A stretch of DNA of 64,000 bases from Mycolicibacterium sp. ND9-15 (lineage in GTDB: Bacteria > Actinomycetota > Actinomycetes > Mycobacteriales > Mycobacteriaceae), in NCBI RefSeq assembly GCF_035918395.1, contig NZ_CP142362.1, forward strand, positions 2,951,501-3,015,500, given 5' to 3'. The notes beneath the pieces were generated by a model. The model searched no databases. It saw only the letters and a program-made list of their open reading frames with translations, and was not told the DNA's origin. A program made the position numbers and the translations under genes. Shown here in pieces: positions 18,229 to 27,345 of the stretch. The stretch's first letter is position 1. Every line of letters begins with the position of its first letter.

Positions 18229-19200
18229 TCAGCCGGAGAACGACGCGACGATGGCGTCCATTGGCGAACGCCACGTGACGCCGAGATCCCCGATCGTCGC
18301 CGAGTCGTCGGTGGGGGTCGCGGCGGTGAGAAGCAGTGCCGCTTCGTAGCTCAGGCCGTCGCCCAGGTTCACCACACCGGAAAACGCCTCGCCCGCCCAA
18401 CTGATGCCGCGGAACAGGCCCTGGCTCAGCGGGATGCGTCGGAACCGACGGTTCGCCCCGCGTTCCAGGGCGGTGATCATCTCCTCGAACGAGACCAGGA
18501 TGCCCCCGCAGACGTAGCGCCGGGGTCCGCGCCCCGACGTCATCAGCGCCGCGTGCACGTCGGCGACGTCTCGCACGTCGACCATCTGCATCCCGCCGCG
18601 CAACCGGGGTGCGACGCCGGCTCGCACCAGTGGTGCCCACCCCCGCTCGGTGACCCCTGCTGCCGTGTGGAAGGCCGGACCGACCACGCTCGACGGATAG
18701 GTGACGACGACGGGCGCGCCCTGCTCCTGCAGTCGGCGAGCGGCACGGTCCGCATAGGCCTTGGTCCGCGCGTACGGGCTTCGACCCGTCGCGGTCGGCG
18801 AGTCCGGCCCGATTACGCCGTTGGGCGGCGGGAACAACGCGCTGTAGCTGCTGACCGACACGATCGGGTCGAGGCCGGCCGCTGCGGCGCGCGTCAGTAC
18901 CGACTCGGTGGCGTAGGCGTTGACTTCCCACATCAGCGTGCTGCGGCGCTTGTCGGTACCGACCACGCCCGCGGCGTGCAGTACCGCGTCGCAGCCGTCG
19001 AGAAGCGCATCGACCGTTTCGGTGAGCCGGATGTCGCCAATCATCGTCTCGATGTCGCCGAACTCGGCGAACCGCTGCAGCACCGGTGCGTCCTGCGCCT
19101 CGGGCGCCACCAGCAGGCGGATCCGATGACCGCGTTCGAGCAGCACGCGCACACAGTGGCCGCCGAGGTAACCCGTCCCGCCCGTGACAGCGATCAACAT
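18229..19200 (-). CDS. NAD-dependent epimerase/dehydratase (extended SDR)
   Basis: This encodes 323 residues. The N-terminal Rossmann motif is TGGTGYLGGH, HAAGVVG follows, and the catalytic SYSALFP with YARTK (YxxxK) places it in the extended SDR family, close to 3-beta-HSD or dihydroflavonol-reductase-like proteins. Its stop is downstream of and its start 4 bp from the coxS stop, so it reads as the last gene of the reverse-strand hydroxylase operon. An oxidation or reduction of a product of that hydroxylase is plausible but unproven. Confidence 0.85.
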   Translation of the reverse strand: MLIAVTGGTGYLGGHCVRVLLERGHRIRLLVAPEAQDAPVLQRFAEFGDIETMIGDIRLTETVDALLDGCDAVLHAAGVVGTDKRRSTLMWEVNAYATESVLTRAAAAGLDPIVSVSSYSALFPPPNGVIGPDSPTATGRSPYARTKAYADRAARRLQEQGAPVVVTYPSSVVGPAFHTAAGVTERGWAPLVRAGVAPRLRGGMQMVDVRDVADVHAALMTSGRGPRRYVCGGILVSFEEMITALERGANRRFRRIPLSQGLFRGISWAGEAFSGVVNLGDGLSYEAALLLTAATPTDDSATIGDLGVTWRSPMDAIVASFSG

Positions 19201-19204
19201 CGGG

Positions 19205-19675
19205 CTAGGTCATCTCGGCAGCACGATGTACGGCGTTCACAATCCCCTGGTATCCAGTGCATCGGCAGAAGTTACCCGATAGCCCTTCGCGGATCTCCTC
19301 GTCGGTCGGCTTGGGGTTGTCGCGCAGCAGTGCGGTGATGGAGGTGACGAAGCCAGGAGTGCAGAATCCGCACTGCAGACCATGGCAGTCACGCAAAGCG
19401 GCCTGCACCGGCGACAGTTCACCGTCCGGACCTCCGATGCCCTCGACGGTGGTGACCTCCATACCCTCTGCCTGCACCGCGAATATCAGGCATGCGCGCA
19501 CCGCGGCGCCGTCGAGCAGCACCGTGCACGCACCGCAGGCGCCGTGCTCGCAGCCGAGGTGGGTTCCGGTCAGGCCGCACTTCTCGCGCAGGAAGTCCGC
19601 AAGCGTGAGGCGCGGTTCCACGCTCGCGGCGAAGGTGCGCCCGTTGACCGTCATTTCGACAGGCATCTCATGCAT
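19205..19675 (-). CDS. Molybdenum hydroxylase small [2Fe-2S] subunit (CoxS-like)
   Basis: This encodes 156 residues carrying both iron-sulphur clusters of the xanthine-oxidase family: plant-type GCEHGACGACTVLLDG with a later Cys, and the helical domain CGFCTPGF followed by CRCTGYQ. It carries electrons from the molybdenum site in the large subunit to FAD in the medium subunit. It overlaps coxM by 8 bp if the ATG at 19675 is used; the ATG at 19666 is an alternative. The length is standard. Confidence 0.94.
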   Translation of the reverse strand: MHEMPVEMTVNGRTFAASVEPRLTLADFLREKCGLTGTHLGCEHGACGACTVLLDGAAVRACLIFAVQAEGMEVTTVEGIGGPDGELSPVQAALRDCHGLQCGFCTPGFVTSITALLRDNPKPTDEEIREGLSGNFCRCTGYQGIVNAVHRAAEMT

Positions 19676-20543
19676 CGGTTGCCTCCGTGATGGCGCAAGA
19701 CCAGGCGCGAGCGACCATCGTCGCCCCCAACTTGGCTCGATAGGTGGCCGACCCCTGCAGATCGGACGGGATGTCGTCGAGGCCCTCGAGTGCGAGCCTG
19801 CCGATCTCCTCGGCGCTGATCTCGCCGACCGGTCGACCGGTGAGCGACTCTTCGGCGTGGCTGCCGCGCAGCGGCGTCGAGCCGAGGCCCAACAGCCCGA
19901 TGCCGCAACGGGTTACCCGGTCGTCATCGTCGAGTTCGACCGCCACGGCCGCGCCGGCGATCGCGAAATCGCCGTGGCGGCGGGCGAATTCCTCCAGCGC
20001 GAAGCCGGAGCGTCCGCCCCAGATTGGGAAGTGCACCGCAGTCAGCATCTCGCCGGGCCGCAACGAGGTCTCCCACAGCCCGGTGAAGAAGTCTGTGGCG
20101 GCGATCTGCCGGGATCCCGTCGCCGACGCGACGTCCATCTGCGCGTCGAGGGCCAACGCCACGGCCGCATACTCCGCCGCAGGGTCGGCATGGGCGATGG
20201 CGCCGCCGAGCGTTCCCCGGGCGCGGATCTGGAAGTGGCCGATGTGCGGGGTGGCGAGGGTCAGCAGCGGAACCGACTCCGCCACCTCGTCATCCATCCC
20301 GACGAATGCGTGCGGGGTGCCTGCGGCGACGCGTACCGCGTCACCGACCGGGTCGATCCCGCGAAGCTCGTCGATCCGCGAGATGTCGACGAGGTTCTCG
20401 AAGTACGTCAGCCGCATCGCGAGCATCGGGACCAGACTCTGGCCGCCCGCAAGTAGTTTCGCGTCATCGCCGAATTCGGCGAGCATGTCCACCGCCTCCT
20501 TGACCGACTCCGGGCGGTGGTAGGTGAACGGCGCGGCTTTCAT
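19668..20543 (-). CDS. Molybdenum hydroxylase FAD subunit (CoxM-like)
   Basis: This encodes 291 residues. The FAD-binding motifs LAGGQSLVPML (about residues 36-46) and TLGGAIAHADP (about 111-121) are intact, with a CO-dehydrogenase flavoprotein C-terminal domain after them. It passes electrons from the [2Fe-2S] subunit to an acceptor. The ATG overlaps the coxG stop as ATGA and its 3' end overlaps coxS, marking a tight operon. Confidence 0.93.
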   Translation of the reverse strand: MKAAPFTYHRPESVKEAVDMLAEFGDDAKLLAGGQSLVPMLAMRLTYFENLVDISRIDELRGIDPVGDAVRVAAGTPHAFVGMDDEVAESVPLLTLATPHIGHFQIRARGTLGGAIAHADPAAEYAAVALALDAQMDVASATGSRQIAATDFFTGLWETSLRPGEMLTAVHFPIWGGRSGFALEEFARRHGDFAIAGAAVAVELDDDDRVTRCGIGLLGLGSTPLRGSHAEESLTGRPVGEISAEEIGRLALEGLDDIPSDLQGSATYRAKLGATMVARAWSCAITEATDA

Positions 20544-21232
20544 GACAACAGTCGAACCAACGCGGCCTGCAGGTCCTCGGCCGGCACCGCGGCGGGCGCC
20601 GTTCTGCGGCGACGGCCGATCAGGAACCCGACGGCCAATCCGGCGGCGAAACCGGCTGCAACCGGCGCGACCCGCTTGGCCAGTGGCAGCGCGACGACTT
20701 TCAGCATGTCGATGGAGTCGCCCGCATCGGCCTGTGCGACGGCCGTGGCCGCCTCCGCGGTCGGTGCAGTGGTCGGTGCCGAGGCGCCGTCACCGAGCAC
20801 GCTGGCCTCCAGCGACTTGGCGAACTGGCCGATCAGGTTGGCCGCCACATCGGCGAGCACGCCGCGACCGAACTGAGCGGCCTTGCCCGAGATCGTCAGA
20901 TCGGTATTGATGACCACCCTGGTCGCGTCGCCTTCGTCCTTCAGTTGAGCGGTGACGACGGCCGTGGCGTTGCCGTTCCCCCGTGTCTCCTTGCCCTCGG
21001 CCTTGAGCACGACGCGCTGTGCGGCGGCATCCTTTTCCTGAAACGAGGCGATTCCCTTGTAGGACACGGTGATCGGACCGACCTTGACCTTCACCGCGCC
21101 GGTGAAGTCGTCACCGTCCACGGACAGCAGCGTCGCGCCGGGCAGACACGGCGCCACCCGTTCGACGTCGGTCAGCACCTCCCACGTCTTGTCGGCGGGC
21201 ACCGCAACGCGGAACTCGTTGTTCAACTCCAT
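20540..21232 (-). CDS. CoxG-family SRPBCC protein with C-terminal membrane anchor
   Basis: This encodes 230 residues. An SRPBCC/CoxG domain spans about residues 1-150 (VPADKTWEVLTDVERVAPCLPG and GKAAQFGRGVLADVAANLIGQF). A flexible Ala/Thr linker leads to a single membrane segment near 188-207 (VAAGFAAGLAVGFLIG) followed by RRRR. CoxG is known to recruit the Mo hydroxylase to the membrane in other bacteria, which the tail anchor here fits. It is located between coxL and coxM with a 22-bp gap after coxL. Confidence 0.9.
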   Translation of the reverse strand: MELNNEFRVAVPADKTWEVLTDVERVAPCLPGATLLSVDGDDFTGAVKVKVGPITVSYKGIASFQEKDAAAQRVVLKAEGKETRGNGNATAVVTAQLKDEGDATRVVINTDLTISGKAAQFGRGVLADVAANLIGQFAKSLEASVLGDGASAPTTAPTAEAATAVAQADAGDSIDMLKVVALPLAKRVAPVAAGFAAGLAVGFLIGRRRRTAPAAVPAEDLQAALVRLLS

Positions 21233-21254
21233 CTTTGATCCATTCTTCGATCAA

Positions 21255-23585
21255 TCACTTCCGGGCTTGTTCGATCGCCTCGACGATCGCGGCGGGGCTG
21301 GCGGGAAGGCGGGTAAGCGTGACCCCGAGGGGTGCCAGGGCATCGTTGATCGCGTTGATCACGGCGGGCGTCGAACCTATCGCGCCCCCCTCGCCGACAC
21401 CCTTGTACCCGCCGACGCCGGGTCCGGGAATCTCCACGTGCCCGTACTCGATCACGGGCACCTCGGTGGCCGTCGGCAGCAGGTAGTCGACGAACGTACT
21501 CGACAGCGGGTTGCCGTCGTCGTCGTAGACCATGTCCTCGAGCAGTGCGCCGCCGATGCCCTGCACGGTCCCGCCGGCGATCTGGCCCTCGACGACGTTG
21601 GGGTTGATCATCGGACCGACATCCTCGCTGACGATGTAGCGCGTCAGCGTCACCCGCCCGGTTTCGATGTCGACCTCGCAGGTGCAGGCGTGCGTGGCGT
21701 TGGCCCAGTGGATCGGCGCCTGCGAAGTGAACCGTGCGGTTGCCTCCAGCGACGCCGAGACGCCGGGTGGCAACTGCGCAGGCTCGTAGTATGCGCGGTA
21801 GGCCAGATCGGCGAAACTCACGCTCTTGTCCGGGTTTCCGGTCACTGCCACCCGCGAGCCGGCCAACTCGACCTCGGACTCGTCGACCTTCAGGCGTGGC
21901 GCCGCCATCGCGATGATCTGCCTGCGTAGCATCGCGCCGGCCTCGGCGACCGCACCCGCGGTCATCGGGCCGCTGCGGCTGCCCTGGGTGCCCGCGCCGT
22001 ATGGGGTGACTGCGGTGTCGCCCTGGATCGTCGAGACGTCGGCGATGTCGGCGCCCAGTGCGTCGGCGGTCAACTGTACGACCGTGGTCTCGAGGCTGTT
22101 GCCGGTCGAACCGCCGTTGACATAGACGTTGATCTTGCCCGTCGGCTCCATCCGGATCGTCGCGCCCTCGGAGGCGAGGTGACCCGTTGCGGCGCCGGTC
22201 GGTTCGATGTACGCCGAGAACCCCAGTCCGATGTAGCGCCCTTCGCCCAGCGCCTCGGCCTGTTCTTTCCGGAAGCCCTCGTGGTCGAGGATCTTCACGG
22301 CCTGCTCGAAGGTGTCGGCGGGCGCGACGTGGTCGTAGGGCATGCCGTTGGGGTTGAAGTACGGCATCTCGTCGCCGCGCAGGATGTTGCGCCGGCGCAG
22401 TTCGACCGGGTCGATGTCCAGCTTTCGGGCGGCGATGTCGAAAAGCACTTCGCGAGCCAGCGTTTCGTACTGCCAGGGACCGCGATACGCGTGCAGCCCG
22501 GCGGTGTTGGAGAACACCGTCTTGTAGTTGAAGCCGGCCTTCGGCACCCGGTACGGGCCGGGGAAGAACATGCCGACCGCGGCGGTGGTCAGCACCGGGT
22601 ACGGGGTCGGGTAGGCGCCGACGTCGTAGGTGAAGTCGATGTCGACCGCGAGGATGTTGCCGTCCTCATCAAGAGCCATGCGCGCCATTCCATCCACGTG
22701 GCGGGCCTGCCCGGCCGACATCAGGTTCTCGCGGCGGTCCTCGATCCATTTCAGCGGAGAAGAGACTTTACGTGCGGCGAGCATGATGCACATGTCCTCG
22801 CGCATCGGCACGACCTTCTGTCCGAAGCCGCCGCCGGTGTCGCGCATGATGACTCGGACGTTGTGCGCCGGAATGCCGAGCAGCCTGGCGCAGAACGCCC
22901 GCAACTCGTGCGGTGTCTGCGTCGACGCCCACATGGTCAGCTCTTCGGTCGCCGGCGTCCACTCGACGACCATGCCGCGACACTCGATCGGTACCGGCGC
23001 GTGGATCTGCTGATAGACGTTGGCCGAGGCGACGCACGCGGCGTTGGCGAAGGTCTCCTCGTCCGGCGGGGCGCCGCCCATGCCGCCGGCGACGTTGTCG
23101 GGGTAGGCCTCATGTACGACCACCGAGGACCCGGCCGCTTTCGTGAAGTCGACGACGGCGGGCAGCGGTTCGTAGTCGACCTCCACCGCGTCGACGGCGT
23201 CCTCGGCGAGGTAACGGCTGTCGGCGACGACGAGCGCGACCGGGTCGCCGACGAACTTCACCTCGCCCTCGGCCAGCGGGGGACGCGGCGTGTCGGGAAT
23301 ATCCTTGCCGGCCACCGCGTGCCAGGCCTCTTTGACGTCGGGGTTGAGGTCGTCGGCGATGAACACCGCGTGCACGCCCGGCATGGCCAGCGCCGCCGAC
23401 GTGTCGATGCTCTTGATCCGGGCCCTCGCGAACGGGCTGCGCACAAAGCAGGCGTGCAGCATTCCCGGCCGCACGACATCGTCGACGAAAGTGCCGCGCC
23501 CGGTGAGAAGCCGACTGTCCTCCACGCGCGGGACGCGGGTTCCCGCGTAACGGGTCGCGACCTTCTCCGCTGAAGCAGAAGTCAT
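21255..23585 (-). CDS. Molybdenum hydroxylase large subunit (CoxL-like, not canonical CO dehydrogenase)
   Basis: This encodes 776 residues of the xanthine oxidase/aldehyde oxidase fold with a molybdopterin-cytosine-dinucleotide site: DTGGGFGQK, GLHAYRGPWQYE, GGSTGNSLET, and the C-terminal GGYKGVGEGGAIGS with the catalytic Glu. The active-site loop reads AYRGPW, whereas CO-oxidising form I enzymes have AYxCSFR and form II AYRGAGR. The Cys that binds Cu in CODH is absent, so the enzyme probably hydroxylates an aldehyde, purine or other heterocycle. It heads the operon coxL-G-M-S-SDR. Confidence 0.92.
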   Translation of the reverse strand: MTSASAEKVATRYAGTRVPRVEDSRLLTGRGTFVDDVVRPGMLHACFVRSPFARARIKSIDTSAALAMPGVHAVFIADDLNPDVKEAWHAVAGKDIPDTPRPPLAEGEVKFVGDPVALVVADSRYLAEDAVDAVEVDYEPLPAVVDFTKAAGSSVVVHEAYPDNVAGGMGGAPPDEETFANAACVASANVYQQIHAPVPIECRGMVVEWTPATEELTMWASTQTPHELRAFCARLLGIPAHNVRVIMRDTGGGFGQKVVPMREDMCIMLAARKVSSPLKWIEDRRENLMSAGQARHVDGMARMALDEDGNILAVDIDFTYDVGAYPTPYPVLTTAAVGMFFPGPYRVPKAGFNYKTVFSNTAGLHAYRGPWQYETLAREVLFDIAARKLDIDPVELRRRNILRGDEMPYFNPNGMPYDHVAPADTFEQAVKILDHEGFRKEQAEALGEGRYIGLGFSAYIEPTGAATGHLASEGATIRMEPTGKINVYVNGGSTGNSLETTVVQLTADALGADIADVSTIQGDTAVTPYGAGTQGSRSGPMTAGAVAEAGAMLRRQIIAMAAPRLKVDESEVELAGSRVAVTGNPDKSVSFADLAYRAYYEPAQLPPGVSASLEATARFTSQAPIHWANATHACTCEVDIETGRVTLTRYIVSEDVGPMINPNVVEGQIAGGTVQGIGGALLEDMVYDDDGNPLSSTFVDYLLPTATEVPVIEYGHVEIPGPGVGGYKGVGEGGAIGSTPAVINAINDALAPLGVTLTRLPASPAAIVEAIEQARK

Positions 23586-23744
23586 CGGCTCACCCTTCTT
23601 CTCGCCGTGTAAAGAGTGACGTTATCGCATTCGAGAACGACATTTCCATACGTGTTGTCTCACCGCCTGGCTTGCCGGCCGGTCGCGCGGGCGCGACTGC
23701 GGTGCTCACCCGCATGCGAGCAACCCGTTAAGCCCGCGTCGCCT

Positions 23745-24866
23745 CTAGCCATCGTGATGAATACGTCCCTCGGTGTCGCTCAGCGGCTTGCCCCCGCTGC
23801 CCCACCTGCGGGCGATGATCTCGGCCGCGATCGACACCGCTGTCTCCTCGGGTGTGCGGGCCCCGAGGTCGAGGCCGATGGGGCTGGCCAGCCGGGCCAG
23901 TTGCGCGTCGGTGAGGCCGGCCTCGCGGAGCCGGCTCATCCGGTCCTCGTGCGTGCGCCGTGATCCCATCACCCCGAGGTAGCCGACTTCGGGCAGACCC
24001 AGCGCGACCTGCAGCACCGGCACGTCGAACTTCGGATCGTGGGTGAGCACGCAGATCGCGGTGCGTGAGTCGATCTCCCCCAGTTCGGCTTGTTCGCGAA
24101 GGTAGCGGTCGGGCCACATCACGACGACCTCCTCCGCGCCGGGGAAACGCGCGGGTGTGGTGAACACCGGACGGGCGTCGCACACGGTGACCCGATACCC
24201 GAGCAGCGCCCCCTGCTGCGCGAGCGCGCCTGCGAAGTCGATCGCCCCGAAGATCAGCATTCGCGGCCGCGGTGCATGGCTGGCGACGAACACCTCCATC
24301 CCGGTCTCCTGGCGCTGTCCGTCGAGCCCGTACGACAGCACGGCCGTGCGACCGGCGGCGAGCAGTCCGCGGGCGTCGTCGCTCACGGCCGCGTCGGCAC
24401 GCGCCGAGCCCAGCGATCCGTCGACCGTGTGCGTGCCGATCACCAACCGGCGCCCGATCCGCGCCGGATCCGGGTGCGCGATGACGGTGGCCACGGCGGT
24501 CGGCCGGTGCGCGGCGATGTCCTCGGCCACCGCCTGCAACTGCGGGAAGGTGTCACGTGACATCGGCTCGGCGAAAATGTCGATGATGCCGCCGCATGTG
24601 AGCCCGACGGCGAATGCGTCGTCGTCGCTGATGCCGTAGCGCTGCAGTTCGGGACGTCCCGACGAGACGACATCGTTGGCGAGCTCGTAGACGGCGGCCT
24701 CGACGCAACCGCCTGACACCGAACCGGCGACCGAGCCGTCCGGGCAGACCACCATGGTGGCGCCGGGCTGGCGCGGCGCCGAGCGGATCGTGCGCACGAC
24801 GGTGGCCACCCCGGCAGTGCCGCCGGCACGCCACACGGTCAGCAACTCGTCGAGCACCTCGCGCAC
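23745..24866 (-). CDS. XdhC/CoxI-family maturation factor
   Basis: This encodes 373 residues with a GTG start. The N-terminal XdhC-CoxI domain (about residues 12-80) has the VSGGCVEAAVYE motif, and the C-terminal XdhC Rossmann domain starts near MLIFGAIDFAGALAQ and continues VTVCDARPVF. The family binds and delivers the sulfurated molybdenum cofactor to xanthine-dehydrogenase-type enzymes. It lies upstream of coxL on the same strand with a 159-bp gap, so it may have a separate transcript but serves the same enzyme. Confidence 0.9.
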   Translation of the reverse strand: MREVLDELLTVWRAGGTAGVATVVRTIRSAPRQPGATMVVCPDGSVAGSVSGGCVEAAVYELANDVVSSGRPELQRYGISDDDAFAVGLTCGGIIDIFAEPMSRDTFPQLQAVAEDIAAHRPTAVATVIAHPDPARIGRRLVIGTHTVDGSLGSARADAAVSDDARGLLAAGRTAVLSYGLDGQRQETGMEVFVASHAPRPRMLIFGAIDFAGALAQQGALLGYRVTVCDARPVFTTPARFPGAEEVVVMWPDRYLREQAELGEIDSRTAICVLTHDPKFDVPVLQVALGLPEVGYLGVMGSRRTHEDRMSRLREAGLTDAQLARLASPIGLDLGARTPEETAVSIAAEIIARRWGSGGKPLSDTEGRIHHDG

Positions 24867-24913
24867 GCTCGCAGTCTAAGCCCCCGGCGCTGTGCGACCG
24901 CTCAGCGTCGGGG

Positions 24914-25876
24914 GTGGTCGGCGCCGGGTTGCCCCGATTCAGCGGCGATCCATGCTGTAATGGCGGCATCGGATCTATCTGGCGTCTCCCCGGCCCGGCG
25001 CGGTTGCTGAAGTTGCCCGCACTGGCGCCGGTTCCCCATGTCTCGGACGGCCGCGTCGTCGAACTCCCCGGCCGGGGATCGACGTACGTCGTCGACACCG
25101 GGCCTGCGGACGGGCCGACGTACGTGTTGCTGCACTCGGTGGCGTGCACGGGGTTGATGACGTGGTATCCGGTGTTGGAGGAACTGCGCAAGCTCGGTCG
25201 CGTGGTCGTCTTCGACCAGCGCGGTCATGGTCAGGGAATCACCACACCGCGCTTTCTCCTCGAAGATTGCGCCGACGACGTCGCGGCGCTGACCGATGCG
25301 CTGGGGATCTCCACCTTCATCCCGGTCGGCTACTCGATGGGGTCGCTGATCGCCCAACTGGTGTGGAAACGCCATCGCGAACGTGTCGACGCGCTGGTGT
25401 TGTGTGCCGCCGCCGCTGCCGTCAGTCGCGCGAGCCATGAGCGAGTGGCCACCGGGCTGTTCGCCGCGCTGATCGAGGCGGCCAGTCCTCCGGCGCGCCG
25501 TTTCGGGCCCGCGCCGCGGTTGAACCACGGATACCTGCGCGACCATCAGTGGCTACTCGGTCAGGTGCGAAACACTTCGCCCGGCGCGATCACACGGGCG
25601 CTGGCCGAGGTGATGCGGTTCGACTCTTCGACGTGGGTCGGCGAGATCGATGCGCCGACGTCGGTGTTGGTGATGACGCGCGACCGCGCTTTCGGGGTGA
25701 AACGCCAGCGGTGGCTGGCAAGTGCGATACCCGACGCCGAGACGGTGGAGGTCGACGCCGGCCATGCCGGCTGCACCTTCGCCTCCGACAAGTTCGTCGC
25801 CGGTCTGCTTTCGGCCGTCGAGTCGGTGCACCGCCGTATCCCGGAGAATGAGCTTCTGGCTGCTGAAGGCGGTTGA
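24914..25876 (+). CDS. Alpha/beta hydrolase
   Basis: This encodes up to 320 residues with a GTG start that is uncertain: the first ~30 residues look poorly conserved, and a TTG about 30 codons in (RLLKLPAL region) is an alternative. The core shows LLHSVACTG, FDQRGHGQG, nucleophile elbow GYSMGS and a C-terminal His in DAGHAGC. It is divergent from xdhC and overlaps the WS/DGAT gene, whose TTG/GTG start lies at its 3' end. Coupling with a wax-ester/triacylglycerol synthase suggests an ester lipid substrate, an inference. Confidence 0.8.
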   Translation: MVGAGLPRFSGDPCCNGGIGSIWRLPGPARLLKLPALAPVPHVSDGRVVELPGRGSTYVVDTGPADGPTYVLLHSVACTGLMTWYPVLEELRKLGRVVVFDQRGHGQGITTPRFLLEDCADDVAALTDALGISTFIPVGYSMGSLIAQLVWKRHRERVDALVLCAAAAAVSRASHERVATGLFAALIEAASPPARRFGPAPRLNHGYLRDHQWLLGQVRNTSPGAITRALAEVMRFDSSTWVGEIDAPTSVLVMTRDRAFGVKRQRWLASAIPDAETVEVDAGHAGCTFASDKFVAGLLSAVESVHRRIPENELLAAEGG

Positions 25877-25881
25877 CCGGT

Positions 25882-27345
25882 GTGAAGCGACTCAGCGGCT
25901 GGGACGCGTTGCTGCTGTCCAGCGAGACGCCCAATGTGCATCAGCACACGTTGAAGATCGCAGTGGTCGACACGTCGCAGTTCGAGGGAGAGCCCACCTT
26001 CGCGGCGTTCGAAGAAACGTTTCGGTCCCGCTTGGGCGACCTCGATCCGTTTCGGTACGAACTCGTGGCCGTACCGCTCAACCTGCACCGCCCGATGTGG
26101 CGGGAGGACGCCGAGGTCGACTTCGACTACCACGTGCGACGGGTGACCGTGCCCGCGCCCGGCGGGCGACGGGGCCTGGACGCGTTGATCGGCCAGATCG
26201 CCAGCACCCCGCTGGACCGCAGTCGACCGCTATGGCAGCTGTATTACGCCGAAGGCCTCGCCGAGCACCGGGTCGCGGTGATCGGCAAGGTGCACCATGC
26301 GTTGGCGGACGGCGTCGCCTCGGCGAACCTGATGGCGCGGGCGATGGAATGGCCGGGCCACGACCATCGCGAGACCCCGCCGAAAGAGGCGGGCGATCCC
26401 CCGACCGCGGAAGAGCTGCTGCGCTCCGCGGCTCGAGATCACCTCCGCCAGCTGAAGGAGCTACCCGCAGCCGTCAGGGACGGCGCCGCAGGTGTCTACC
26501 GGTTGCAGCGGCGCGCCCGTCGCCGCCGCGGCAACCCCGAACTGGCTCACCTGTTCACCCCACCGCCCACCTTCCTCAACCGAAAGCTTTCCGCCGGGAG
26601 GACATTCGCCACCGCGACGCTGTCCTTGGAGGAGGTCAAGGCGACCAGCAAGTATCTCGACGCGACGATCAACGACGTGGTGCTGGCCATCGCCGCAGGG
26701 GGGCTGCGTCAACTCCTTGTGGACTACCAGGGACGAGCCGACCAGGCCCTGATCGCGTCCGTGCCCGCGTCGACCGACACGACCACGGACCGGATCACCG
26801 GCAACGAGCTGAGCACGATGCTGGTCTCTTTGCCGGTGCAGGTGGACGACCCGCTGGAGCGTCTTCGGCTGATCAGGGCCTCTACCCGGATCGCGAAGGA
26901 GGACATCGCGCTGCTCGGGCCCAAGACGGTGGGCAGGTGGCTGAACTACGTGCCGTCCCTGGCGATGCGCGCCACGTTCCGATGGATGTCTCGGCGGGAA
27001 GCCCCGAACCAGTTGTTCAACCTGATCGTGTCCAATGTGCCCGGCCCCCGCCAGCGCGGCCGCATCGCCGGGGCAGTGGTCACCGAGATCTATTCGGTGG
27101 GTCCGCTGGCCGCGGGAGCCGCGATGAACGTGACCGTGTGGAGTTACGTCGACCAGCTGAACATCTCCGTGCTCTCCGACGATCGGGCCTTCGACGACAC
27201 CCACGACGCGACCGAGGCGTTCATTTCGGCGTTCGGCGAGCTTCGCCGGGCCGCGAGCCTGCCAGAAGCGACCACCGACCTTGCTACTGCGCTGCCGCGG
27301 GCCAGGCCGGATCGAATTCGATCGGCAGCGCGGCCGGACCGGTGA
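25882..27345 (+). CDS. Wax ester synthase/diacylglycerol acyltransferase (WS/DGAT)
   Basis: This encodes 487 residues from the GTG at 25882 (VKRLSGWDALLL, the normal family beginning); a TTG at 25873 would add three residues. The condensation-like acyltransferase motif is KVHHALADG (about residues 132-140), with PLDRSRPLW before it and NDVVLAI and NVPGP later. It esterifies diacylglycerol or fatty alcohols with acyl-CoA for storage lipid. The last 62 bp overlap the convergent P450 gene, an unusually deep overlap. Confidence 0.92.
   Translation: MKRLSGWDALLLSSETPNVHQHTLKIAVVDTSQFEGEPTFAAFEETFRSRLGDLDPFRYELVAVPLNLHRPMWREDAEVDFDYHVRRVTVPAPGGRRGLDALIGQIASTPLDRSRPLWQLYYAEGLAEHRVAVIGKVHHALADGVASANLMARAMEWPGHDHRETPPKEAGDPPTAEELLRSAARDHLRQLKELPAAVRDGAAGVYRLQRRARRRRGNPELAHLFTPPPTFLNRKLSAGRTFATATLSLEEVKATSKYLDATINDVVLAIAAGGLRQLLVDYQGRADQALIASVPASTDTTTDRITGNELSTMLVSLPVQVDDPLERLRLIRASTRIAKEDIALLGPKTVGRWLNYVPSLAMRATFRWMSRREAPNQLFNLIVSNVPGPRQRGRIAGAVVTEIYSVGPLAAGAAMNVTVWSYVDQLNISVLSDDRAFDDTHDATEAFISAFGELRRAASLPEATTDLATALPRARPDRIRSAARPDR

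Noticed and set aside
22179..23573. 464-residue forward frame over coxL
   Set aside because: Shadow of the reverse-strand coxL-like gene; no motif and a biased composition.
21255..23585. CO dehydrogenase assignment of the large subunit
   Set aside because: The AYxCSFR loop with the Cu-binding Cys is missing.
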